Shown in pieces: positions 37,545-45,674 of a stretch of DNA of 64,000 bases. Below the pieces are notes generated by a model. The model made no database searches. It worked only from the letters and a program-made list of their open reading frames with translations, and was not told the DNA's origin. The DNA comes from Granulicella aggregans. GTDB lineage: Bacteria; Acidobacteriota; Terriglobia; Terriglobales; Acidobacteriaceae. How positions within the stretch are numbered: the first letter of the stretch is position 1; every line of letters starts with the position of its first letter. A program made the position numbers and the translations under genes. The stretch is from the NCBI RefSeq assembly GCF_025685565.1, contig NZ_JAGSYE010000001.1:1860001-1924000 (forward strand), read 5' to 3'.

Positions 37545-40500
37545 GTGAAGAAAGCCGGAAGCGCTACTGATCCACTTTGGTACAAAGATGCCGTTATCTA
37601 CGAGATCCACGTCCGTGCGTTTCAGGACTCGAACGCGGACGGCATCGGAGACTTTCCGGGGCTGATGTCGCGGCTCGATTATCTGCAGGACCTTGGCGTG
37701 ACGTGCCTTTGGCTACTGCCGTTCTTTCCTTCCCCGCTGCGTGATGACGGCTACGACATTGCGAACTATGTCGATGTGAATCCTTCCTACGGAACGATCG
37801 ACGACTTCAAGCAGTTCCTCGACGCGGCGCACCTGCGCGGCATGCAGGTGATGATCGAGCTGGTCATCAACCATACTTCGGACCAGCATCCATGGTTTCA
37901 GGCGGCACGTCATGCGCCGCCGGGATCGCCTGAGCGCGAGATGTACGTGTGGTCTGAGACGGACAAGAAGTATGACGGCGTCCGCATCATCTTCACGGAT
38001 ACGGAGAAGTCCAACTGGACTTGGGACGATACGGCGAAGGCGTTCTACTGGCACCGCTTCTTCTCCCACCAGCCTGACTTGAACTTCGACAATCCGCGCG
38101 TCATGGACGAGGTGCTGAAGGCGATGCGGTTCTGGCTCGACATGGGTGTGGACGCGCTGCGGCTGGATGCGATTCCGTACCTCGTCGAGCGCGACGGGAC
38201 GAACTGCGAGAACGTGCCGGAGACCCACGTCAAGATCAAGCAGATTCGCGCTGCTCTGGATGAGGAGTACAGCAACCGGCTGATTCTGGCCGAGGCGAAC
38301 ATGTGGCCGGCAGATGTGCGGCCCTACTTCGGCGATGGCGACGAGTGCCACATGGCCTTTCACTTTCCGCTGATGCCGCGCATCTACATGGCGCTGCGGC
38401 AGGAAGACCGCTTGCCCATTACGGACATCATGGCGCAGACGCCAGAGATTCCGGAGTCGTGCCAGTGGGGCTTGTTCCTTCGCAATCACGATGAACTGAC
38501 GCTGGAGATGGTGACCGACGACGAGCGCGACTATATGTATCTCGCGTATTCGGCCGACCCGCGCATGCGTATCAATGTGGGCATCCGCCGCAGGCTCGCG
38601 CCGCTGGTCGATAACAATCGCCGCCGGATTGAGCTGTTGAACTCGCTCCTTCTTAGCTTCCCGGGAACACCGATTATGTACTACGGCGACGAGATCGGGA
38701 TGGGCGACAACATCTATCTTGGCGACCGCAACGGCGTGCGCACGCCGATGCAGTGGAACTCCGATCGCAATGCGGGCTTCTCGAAGGCGGTGCCGGCGAA
38801 GCTATACTTCCCAGTCATCATGGACCCGATCTGGGGCTACCAGGCGATCAACGTTGAGGCGCAGCAGAGCGACCCTTCGTCGCTGCTGTACTGGACGAAG
38901 AACATGATCGCGCTGCGCAAGCTTTTCCGCGTCTTCGGGCGGGGCAAGCTGGAGTTTCTCGATCCCGAGAACCGCAAGATCCTCGCCTATGTACGCAGTC
39001 TCGAAGCGGATGGATTCGGCCCTTCGGAGACGGTGCTTTGCGTTGCGAATCTCTCGCGGTTCGCTCAGCCGGTGTCGCTCGACCTGCGGAAGTTCGAGGG
39101 AATGATGCCAGTCGAGATGCTGGGCTATGTCTCGTTCCCGCAGATCGGCAATACGCCTTACGCCATCACGCTGGCACCGTATTCCTTCTTCTGGCTGGAG
39201 CTGCAACCGGCTCCCGAGTTTGTTGAGACGCCGGTGGTGAAGAGCGACGAAGCGTCGCTTGCGAACTTGAATCTGATCGGCAAGAGTGAAGGCATCAATG
39301 CGATCCTCACCGGACCTGGACTGACGTTATTGCAGGAGCTTCTACCCAACCACCTGATTCGGCAGCGATGGTTTGGGGCGAAGTCCCGGACGCTTGAGCG
39401 TGTGCGCGTGGTGGACTCGGTTCCGCTGCCTCGTGCATCGGGTGCTCCTGCGGCCTCCACCTGCGCGATTGTCTTTCTCGAGATCACTTACGGGGACGGA
39501 GTGGTCGATACGTACCAACTTCCGCTCTGCATCAGCAGCGGCGCGGAGGTCGAGCGCATCCGGGAGAGTTCGGCATCGGCGATCATTGCGACGCTCGATA
39601 CCTCGACCGGGCCGGCGATTTTGCACGACGGCGCGGCCGACGAAGGCTTCCGCCAGCGGTTGTTGACCCTGATCGAGCGGAGTGGCGATCTGCCGTCGGC
39701 GATGGGAAGAGTCAAGGGACGGAAGAGCGCGGCCTTCGACGCGGCGCGTGGCGAGGGGCCGTTGCCTGCTCGGACGGGATCGGCGGAGCAGTCGAACACG
39801 TCGATTCTGTATGACGGGAAGCTGATCATGAAGTTGTTTCGGCGTCTCCAGCCGGGCGAGAACCCGGATACGGAGATTGGCCGCTTCCTGACCGAGGTAG
39901 CGCACTTCACTCCCATCGCGCCGTTTCTTGGGGACATCACGAGTACCGGCGGACCTGATGAGGAGCCGACTACGCTGGCCATGCTGCAAGGGCTGGTGCA
40001 GAATGAGGGCGATGGTTGGCAATGGACGCTCGATGAGCTGTCGCGGTACTTCGATAGCTGCGCGACCTGTCCCACACCGCAGGACGTTGGGAGCTTTCCC
40101 GCGTTCGACCGCGACTCCGAGATGCCTGCGGCTGCGGACGAACACGCGGGCCTTTACCTGAAGAACGCAGCGCATCTGGGACGACGCACTGCGGAGATGC
40201 ACCTCGCGCTGGCGACTCCGACCGATGACCCGGCTTTTCGAGCCGAGCCGTTCACTGCGGAGGGCCTGACGCGGGATGCGGCGAGGATCGAGACGCAGAT
40301 CACCAGCAGCCTCGAGGCGCTGCGCCGCGGCATGGTTGGGTTTCCTTCGACGGCGAGCGAGTCCAGCGACAGCGAGAGCCTGTCCGATCTGGCCGCGCTG
40401 ATCCTGAGCCAGCGCCGGGAGCTGCTGGCGCGGGCGCGGCGGCTTACAACCGTCGCACCTAATCTTGCTGGGAAGAGAATCCGCATCCATGGTGACTATC

Positions 40501-40946
40501 ACTTGGGGCAGACGCTCCGGTCCAAGGCGGACTTCGTCATCCTGGACTTCGAAGGCGAGCCAGCGCGGTCGCTTGAGGAGCGGCGGATGAAGCAGTCTCC
40601 TCTGAAGGACGTCGCCGGAATGCTGCGGTCGTTCAGCTATGCCGCATACGCTGGACTGAGTGCGTTTACGCAGCGGAGACCGCTGGCCCAAGGGCAAGAT
40701 GCGCGTCCGCTGGAGCAGTGGACGAAGCTGTGGGTGAACGCTGTCTCGACGGAGTTTCTGAACGCTTACAAGGAGACGATCGCGGGCGGCCCGGGCCTGA
40801 TCGAAGATTTGGCCCAGGCGCAGGCGATGTTGAGTGCTTATTTGCTGGAGAAGGCGCTCTACGAGTTGCTCTATGAGTTGAACAACCGTCCCGCGTGGGT
40901 GCGGATTCCTCTGCTGGGCATTCTGGCGCTGCCGCAGTCGAGCTAG
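37545..40946 (+). CDS. treS: Trehalose synthase fused to maltokinase
   Basis: 1133 residues from GTG 37545, chosen since GGAG lies 7 bases upstream (a GTG at 37539 is too close). Residues 1-550 are TreS (GH13): YEIHVRAFQDSNADGIGDF, nucleophile Asp in ALRLDAIPYL, Glu in ILAEANMWP, Asp in FLRNHDELTLE. Residues about 600-1133 are maltokinase (Mak/Pep2): NHLIRQRWFGAKSR, the kinase-fold IHGDYHLGQTL and metal-binding DFVILDFEGEP. The fusion converts trehalose to maltose and then to maltose-1-phosphate, the GlgE donor. Plus-strand, 0.7 kb after glgE with the BrnTA remnant between. Confidence 0.95.
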   Translation: MKKAGSATDPLWYKDAVIYEIHVRAFQDSNADGIGDFPGLMSRLDYLQDLGVTCLWLLPFFPSPLRDDGYDIANYVDVNPSYGTIDDFKQFLDAAHLRGMQVMIELVINHTSDQHPWFQAARHAPPGSPEREMYVWSETDKKYDGVRIIFTDTEKSNWTWDDTAKAFYWHRFFSHQPDLNFDNPRVMDEVLKAMRFWLDMGVDALRLDAIPYLVERDGTNCENVPETHVKIKQIRAALDEEYSNRLILAEANMWPADVRPYFGDGDECHMAFHFPLMPRIYMALRQEDRLPITDIMAQTPEIPESCQWGLFLRNHDELTLEMVTDDERDYMYLAYSADPRMRINVGIRRRLAPLVDNNRRRIELLNSLLLSFPGTPIMYYGDEIGMGDNIYLGDRNGVRTPMQWNSDRNAGFSKAVPAKLYFPVIMDPIWGYQAINVEAQQSDPSSLLYWTKNMIALRKLFRVFGRGKLEFLDPENRKILAYVRSLEADGFGPSETVLCVANLSRFAQPVSLDLRKFEGMMPVEMLGYVSFPQIGNTPYAITLAPYSFFWLELQPAPEFVETPVVKSDEASLANLNLIGKSEGINAILTGPGLTLLQELLPNHLIRQRWFGAKSRTLERVRVVDSVPLPRASGAPAASTCAIVFLEITYGDGVVDTYQLPLCISSGAEVERIRESSASAIIATLDTSTGPAILHDGAADEGFRQRLLTLIERSGDLPSAMGRVKGRKSAAFDAARGEGPLPARTGSAEQSNTSILYDGKLIMKLFRRLQPGENPDTEIGRFLTEVAHFTPIAPFLGDITSTGGPDEEPTTLAMLQGLVQNEGDGWQWTLDELSRYFDSCATCPTPQDVGSFPAFDRDSEMPAAADEHAGLYLKNAAHLGRRTAEMHLALATPTDDPAFRAEPFTAEGLTRDAARIETQITSSLEALRRGMVGFPSTASESSDSESLSDLAALILSQRRELLARARRLTTVAPNLAGKRIRIHGDYHLGQTLRSKADFVILDFEGEPARSLEERRMKQSPLKDVAGMLRSFSYAAYAGLSAFTQRRPLAQGQDARPLEQWTKLWVNAVSTEFLNAYKETIAGGPGLIEDLAQAQAMLSAYLLEKALYELLYELNNRPAWVRIPLLGILALPQSS

Positions 40947-41047
40947 GGGAACAGAGCCGGCGGCCAACTGCGCTGTGCCGGATGACATCCATATTAGGAT
41001 TAGCCAAAGTCCGTTGAGCAACACACGGCCGATTGCGGGAACGTTGA

Positions 41048-42262
41048 ATGGCAGCCATATCGTCCGAAGTCAATACGAGCAGCACGGCAACGGCAGCGCC
41101 TACCAGTAAGTTGTTGGTAGTCCTGACTCCGCTGCCTCCCGAGGCTCTCGAAGCGACGCTGGGACGACTCAGTCTCGCGTTCATTGGCAACAACATTACC
41201 GTCTCAACGCCCGACCTGGGCACGGATGCGGCGAAGAGCCTGGGACAGGACTTCGCGAACCTCGACATTGTGAGCGACGCCCTGGCGGCGTCGCCGTCAG
41301 GCAGCTGGTTGTTGACCGCAGGGGACTTCGTGAACCTTTACAAGTCGCTTCAGGACCACAACGCCGTTGCCTGCCTGCTGCTGGGACCGGAGGCACAGAC
41401 GCTCCGCGTCGAGGCGATGCGGGCGTTGGCCAGCGCTATCTCGAATGGTGGCGATCTTGCCGTGCCGCGTTACGCGACGGGCCCTCGTGAAGGCCTGGTC
41501 AACTCAGCGCTGCTTTATCCGGTCAGTCGCGCGATCTTTGGCGGACAGCCGCGGTTTCCGCTGGCGCTCGACCTGGGGCTTTCACGGCGGATGGTGGAGA
41601 AGCTGGCGACGGTTGCGCAACGCTTCACCGCCGCGAGCCAGGGCGATGCATTGATCTGGCCGGTTGCGGAAGCATGTTCCTCCGGATATAGCGTCATCGA
41701 AGTGGAAGCAGGAGCGCGCAGCCTGCCGCAGCCCGCCGGGGGCGACCTGAATGCGGTGCTCGCGCAGGTAGGAGCGTCGTTATTCGCCATGATCGAGACC
41801 AACGCCGCATTCTGGCAGAGGTCGAGAGTAGGTGGGGGACGCCAGGTGACGAAGTCTCCCATTGGTTCGGACGATATGCCTGATGTCGAGCCGATGATCG
41901 AGTCCTTCCGTGTGGCCTACAAGAATCTGCAGGAGATCTGGTCGCTGGTGCTGCCGCCGAATTCGCTGCTGGCGCTGAAGCGGCTCTCGCAGGCCCCCGC
42001 CGAGGCGTTCAAGATGGGAGATTCGCTGTGGGCAAGGATTGTGTACGACTTCATCCTTGCGTACCGGCTGCGTACGATCAACCGCGGACACCTGCTCGGC
42101 GCGCTGACGCCGCTCTATCTCGCTTGGGTGGCATCTCATTTCCTGCTGGCACGGACGGGCGTCGACCCGGAGGTGCATATCGAAGAGATGGCGCGCACCT
42201 TCGAGTCCGACAAGGCGTATCTTGTGTCGCGTTGGCGCTGGCCGGACAGATTCAATCCGTAG
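41048..42262 (+). CDS. GT-A glycosyltransferase-like protein, probably degenerate
   Basis: 404 residues, no signal peptide. The region LAVPRYATGPREGLVNSALLYPVSRAIFGG ... PLALDLGLSRR aligns by eye with the acceptor-side segment of glucosylglycerate / glucosyl-3-phosphoglycerate synthases. However, the expected nucleotide-binding PSYN-type start and the LDADLR (DxD) block are replaced by LLVVLTPLPPEALE and LLLGPEAQTLR, so metal-dependent transfer is doubtful. It may be an inactive or regulatory homologue, or a divergent enzyme. It follows treS-mak by about 100 bases on the same strand. Confidence 0.6.
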   Translation: MAAISSEVNTSSTATAAPTSKLLVVLTPLPPEALEATLGRLSLAFIGNNITVSTPDLGTDAAKSLGQDFANLDIVSDALAASPSGSWLLTAGDFVNLYKSLQDHNAVACLLLGPEAQTLRVEAMRALASAISNGGDLAVPRYATGPREGLVNSALLYPVSRAIFGGQPRFPLALDLGLSRRMVEKLATVAQRFTAASQGDALIWPVAEACSSGYSVIEVEAGARSLPQPAGGDLNAVLAQVGASLFAMIETNAAFWQRSRVGGGRQVTKSPIGSDDMPDVEPMIESFRVAYKNLQEIWSLVLPPNSLLALKRLSQAPAEAFKMGDSLWARIVYDFILAYRLRTINRGHLLGALTPLYLAWVASHFLLARTGVDPEVHIEEMARTFESDKAYLVSRWRWPDRFNP

Positions 42263-42267
42263 AGAAG

Positions 42268-42321
42268 TTGTACGTTCTGCGTTGTACGTTTTACGTAAAA
42301 CCTACAACGCACAACGTGCAA
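42268..42321. repeat. 54-bp symmetric palindrome
   Basis: The element is symmetric about 42294/42295. The centre GTTTTACGTAAAAC is perfect, flanked by GCGTTGTA / TACAACGC (perfect) and outer TTGTACGTTCT / GCACAACGTGCAA-type arms with two mismatches. It starts 6 bases after the glycosyltransferase-like stop and ends 23 bases before the next ATG. It could be a REP-like insertion or an mRNA-processing hairpin. Confidence 0.75.
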
Positions 42322-42344
42322 CCGTTTCACCAAGGAGTTCGCAA

Positions 42345-43175
42345 ATGGCAACCATCTCGCTCTTGCTGCAGCAGACCTACCAGGAGCCCGCGTCTGATCC
42401 GACGGCGGGATACGTACCTTCGAGCGGGCAGTCGATCTGGGAGCATATGGGCGTGGCCCTGCACGACTCCATGTATCGCATGCTGTCATTCTTCAGCCGC
42501 CTGCTGCCTTCGCTGCTGGCGCTGATCCTGGCGATTGCGATTCTTACAGCGATCGGCGCTTTGCTGGCGTTTGTGCTGAAGCGAATCCTGGTCGCGCTGA
42601 AGTTCGATGAGCGGCTGGCGAAGAACCGGTCAGCGGATATCACTTCGTCGATCCAGGACTGGGCCCCGTCGCACAGCCCTACGGTGCTGGTAGCGCGGAC
42701 TGTGTTCTGGCTGTGCGTGGTGCTTGGGTTTGTGGTGGGCATCTCGGCCTTCGATGCTTCCTATTCGAGCGCGTCGCAGATGTCTGCTTTCCTGTTGCCC
42801 TATCTGACACACTCGGTGGGGGCGATCATCCTTCTGCTCGTAGGCAATATTCTGGCGCGGTTCCTGGCGCGGTCGGTGCTGATCGGCGCGGTGAATGCGA
42901 AGCTGGGATACGCCCGGTTCCTCTCGCTTGGTGTGAAGTGGATGGTGCTAGTACTGACGGCGGCGATGGTGCTCGACCACCTCGGGGTGGGAGGCAACAT
43001 TGTGGAACTGGCCTTTGGAATTCTCTTCGGCGGGATCGTGCTGACGCTCTCGCTCGCGGTTGGGCTGGGCTCGAAGGAGATCGTGACGCGGTCGCTGGAG
43101 CGGAGCGGGGACAAGCTTCCGCCCCGTCCGATGGAGATGCCGGTCAAGCCGTCGGAGCAACTGCGGCACTTCTAA
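42345..43175 (+). CDS. MscS-like small membrane protein
   Basis: 276 residues from ATG 42345 with AAGGAG 7 bases upstream; longer open reading upstream is the palindrome. Five hydrophobic segments are visible: LLPSLLALILAIAILTAIGA, VFWLCVVLGFVVGI, LTHSVGAIILLLVGNILA, WMVLVLTAAMVLDHLG and FGILFGGIVLTLSLAVGLG. The last, Gly-rich segment followed by SKEIVTRSLE resembles the pore helix of MscS-type channels and the 'conserved TM helix' family, but the large cytoplasmic domain is absent. An osmotic role fits its trehalose neighbours. Confidence 0.75.
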   Translation: MATISLLLQQTYQEPASDPTAGYVPSSGQSIWEHMGVALHDSMYRMLSFFSRLLPSLLALILAIAILTAIGALLAFVLKRILVALKFDERLAKNRSADITSSIQDWAPSHSPTVLVARTVFWLCVVLGFVVGISAFDASYSSASQMSAFLLPYLTHSVGAIILLLVGNILARFLARSVLIGAVNAKLGYARFLSLGVKWMVLVLTAAMVLDHLGVGGNIVELAFGILFGGIVLTLSLAVGLGSKEIVTRSLERSGDKLPPRPMEMPVKPSEQLRHF

Positions 43176-43177
43176 GG

Positions 43178-43208
43178 ACAGGGTGTAGGGGATAGGGTTT
43201 AGGGTGTA
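43178..43208. repeat. Short G-rich degenerate tandem repeat
   Basis: GGGTGTAGGGGATAGGG-type units (consensus about GGGTNTAG) fill the gap between two convergent genes and run into the 3' end of the acetyltransferase gene. No function assigned. Confidence 0.5.
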
Positions 43209-43813
43209 GGACGACCGCGGCCAAGAAGGATTGTGGGTTTGCCGCGGAAGTCGGTGCGGGCTTCTTCGGTGTAGCCGAGTTTCGCGGCGAGATTCAGGGA
43301 TGCGGCGTTGCCGGGGTCGATAATGCAGACGCTTCGTGGGCTGCCAAAGTGTGCTTCTCCCCAGGCGAGGAAGGCGCTGGCTGCTTCAAAGCCGTAGCCC
43401 TTGCCGTGGGCAGCGGAGGCGAAGACCCAGCCAGCCTCCGGGATGCCGACGATGGAAGGTTCGATCCCGCGGTGGAACTCGGCGATTCCGGCTTCGCCGA
43501 GGAATGTGCCCGTGGCCTTTTCCTCGACGATCCAGTAGCCGTAGCCTTTCAGAACCCAGTGGCCGACGTGGCGAATCATGCGCATCCAGATCTCTTCTTC
43601 CGTAAGCTGCCGGCCCACGGTGAAGCGAGTGACGGCTTCCTCCGACCACATGGCAACGCAGTTTGCGAGGTCGTCTTCGCGATGGCCGCGAAGTCTCAGA
43701 CGTTCGGTTTCGATGATCGGGGTGCAGGATTGCTTGAGCAAAACGGTGTCTCCAGAGTCTAAAAAATAATTTACGAAACTCGTCACTCGAGTGATGCGCT
43801 TCGGGGCTAACAT
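43199..43813 (-). CDS. GNAT-family N-acetyltransferase
   Basis: 204 residues. The core starts at about 33 with PIIETERLRLRG, and includes YWIVEEKATGTFLGEAGI, the acetyl-CoA loop AAHGKGYGFEAASAF and the C-terminal CIIDPGNAASLNLAAKLGYTEE. This is the RimJ/RimL-like group that acetylates N-termini or small amines; substrate unknown. The first 30 residues are unusual and the real start could be a TTG about 25 codons in. Confidence 0.85.
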   Translation of the reverse strand: MLAPKRITRVTSFVNYFLDSGDTVLLKQSCTPIIETERLRLRGHREDDLANCVAMWSEEAVTRFTVGRQLTEEEIWMRMIRHVGHWVLKGYGYWIVEEKATGTFLGEAGIAEFHRGIEPSIVGIPEAGWVFASAAHGKGYGFEAASAFLAWGEAHFGSPRSVCIIDPGNAASLNLAAKLGYTEEARTDFRGKPTILLGRGRPTP

Positions 43814-43875
43814 TCACAGTTGTTTGGAAGCACCTAAATATTCTGACCTATGAAGATCGTGTGAGGAAGAAACCG

Positions 43876-45588
43876 ATGGCAAAGTCGCCGCGTTTAGCTG
43901 AGCATCCCCGCAGCGTTCTACCCGGGAGCGAAAAGTCTCCCGTCGTCTCCATCTCGACCGATGGGGCTCCCGCAGCCAAACCGGCATCCGCCGCCGCGAA
44001 GATCACCGTCTCGGTAATCGTGAAGCGCAAGACCGCGCTGAAGACCAAGCGGCTGGGCAAGGACCGCGTAACCCGGGCCGAGTTCAACAAGCTGCATTCC
44101 GCTGACCCCGATGCGATCAAGCTGGTGAAGCAGTTTGCGAAGGAGTTCAACCTGAAGGTGGAGGCTGACCCGAAGCAGGTGTTGCGCCGCACGGTCCACC
44201 TGACGGGCACAACCGCTGATATGCAGAAGGCCTTCGGCGTGCAACTGATGCAGACGGTCATCAACGGCCAGAAGTATCGCGTGCGTGAGGGCTCGATCAC
44301 GCTGCCGGCCGGGCTGATCGGCTCTGTGACGGCCGTGCTCGGCCTGGATAACCGTCCGCAAGCGGTGCCGCATTTTCGTGTTCGCAAAGCCATTGGCGCA
44401 GCCACCCCTGGGGACGGCGGCATCGAGCCTCATGCCGGATCCGCAGGCGTCTCCTACACTCCAGTCCAGGTCGCGCAGGCGTACGGCTTCCCCAGCGGTG
44501 CCAGCGGCACCGGCCAGACCATCGGCATCATCGAGCTCGGCGGAGGCTACCGGACAACCGATCTTACCGCCTACTTCAAGAGCATTGGGCAGACAGCTCC
44601 AAGTGTCACCGCGGTCTCGGTCGACGGCGGCAAGAACGCGCCCTCCAAGGCAAACTCCGCCGACGGCGAAGTAATGCTGGACATTGAAGTGGCGGCGGCG
44701 GTCGCGCCGGGGGCGAAGATCGTCGTCTACTTCACCCCGAACACGGACCAGGGTTTTATCGACGCGATTACGACGGCGGTGCATGACACGACCAACAAGC
44801 CGAGCGTGATCTCCATCAGCTGGGGCGGGCCGGAGTCGAGCTGGACTCCGCAATCCATGGCGGCGCTCGATGCGGCCTGCCAGACGGCGGCGGCTCTGGG
44901 CGTGACGATCACGGTGGCTTCGGGCGATAACGGATCGACCGACGGCGTAAGCGACGGGGCCAACCACGTCGACTTCCCGGCATCGAGCCCGCATGTGCTG
45001 GCCTGCGGCGGAACGATGCTCGAAGCGACCGGATCGACGATCACCTCAGAAGTCGTGTGGAACGAGCAGGCTTCGGGTGAGGGTGCGACCGGTGGCGGCG
45101 TGAGTAACGTCTTTCCGCTGCCAAGCTGGCAGTCGAGCGCGAAGGTCCCCGCACCTACGGTCGCCGCCGGCGGGCGCGGCGTTCCGGATGTCTCGGGCAA
45201 CGCCGACCCCAACACCGGCTACATCATCCGGGTGGACGGGCAGACGTCGGTCATCGGCGGTACCAGCGCGGTCGCGCCGTTGTGGGCAGGGTTGATCGCT
45301 GTCGCCAACCAGATGAGCGGAACGACGGCGGGGTTCATCAATCCGGCGATCTACGCGGCGAAGGCGGCGTCGAGCTTCAACGACATCACCTTGGGCAATA
45401 ACGGCGGCTTTACAGCCGGGCCGGGATGGGATGCCTGCACTGGCTTGGGATCGCCGAACGCTCCGGCGTTGATCAAGCTGCTCGGCGGGGTGATTGCTCC
45501 GCCAGCACCTCCCACCAAGCCTCCCAAGAAACCCAAGCCACCCAAAAAGCCAAAGGCCCCGAAGAAGCCAAAGGCCGCAAAGAAGTAG
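43876..45588 (+). CDS. Sedolisin-type (S53) serine-carboxyl peptidase
   Basis: 570 residues from ATG 43876 (AGGAAG upstream; GTG 43861 also in frame). An N-terminal pro-domain (about 45-160: VTRAEFNKLHSADP, VHLTGTTADMQKAFGV) is of the kumamolisin type. The catalytic domain has SADGEVMLDIEVAAAVAPG (Glu and Asp of the triad), the oxyanion-region ASGDNGSTDG and the nucleophile Ser in GGTSAVAPLWAG. The chain ends in a low-complexity KPPKKPKPPKKPK-type tail. No signal peptide is visible at the N-terminus, which is odd for an acid secreted peptidase. Confidence 0.92.
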   Translation: MAKSPRLAEHPRSVLPGSEKSPVVSISTDGAPAAKPASAAAKITVSVIVKRKTALKTKRLGKDRVTRAEFNKLHSADPDAIKLVKQFAKEFNLKVEADPKQVLRRTVHLTGTTADMQKAFGVQLMQTVINGQKYRVREGSITLPAGLIGSVTAVLGLDNRPQAVPHFRVRKAIGAATPGDGGIEPHAGSAGVSYTPVQVAQAYGFPSGASGTGQTIGIIELGGGYRTTDLTAYFKSIGQTAPSVTAVSVDGGKNAPSKANSADGEVMLDIEVAAAVAPGAKIVVYFTPNTDQGFIDAITTAVHDTTNKPSVISISWGGPESSWTPQSMAALDAACQTAAALGVTITVASGDNGSTDGVSDGANHVDFPASSPHVLACGGTMLEATGSTITSEVVWNEQASGEGATGGGVSNVFPLPSWQSSAKVPAPTVAAGGRGVPDVSGNADPNTGYIIRVDGQTSVIGGTSAVAPLWAGLIAVANQMSGTTAGFINPAIYAAKAASSFNDITLGNNGGFTAGPGWDACTGLGSPNAPALIKLLGGVIAPPAPPTKPPKKPKPPKKPKAPKKPKAAKK

Positions 45589-45674
45589 CGTGATCCGATC
45601 TGGGCGGGTTCGGTTTTGAGGGGTGGTTGCTTTGGCGAAATGCAAGTTTCGGTCTATGCTAACCAACAACCCTG

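Noticed and set aside
43178..43208. Telomere-like or CRISPR-like G-rich repeats
   Set aside because: Units are short and irregular with no spacers; more likely a degenerate microsatellite-type repeat.
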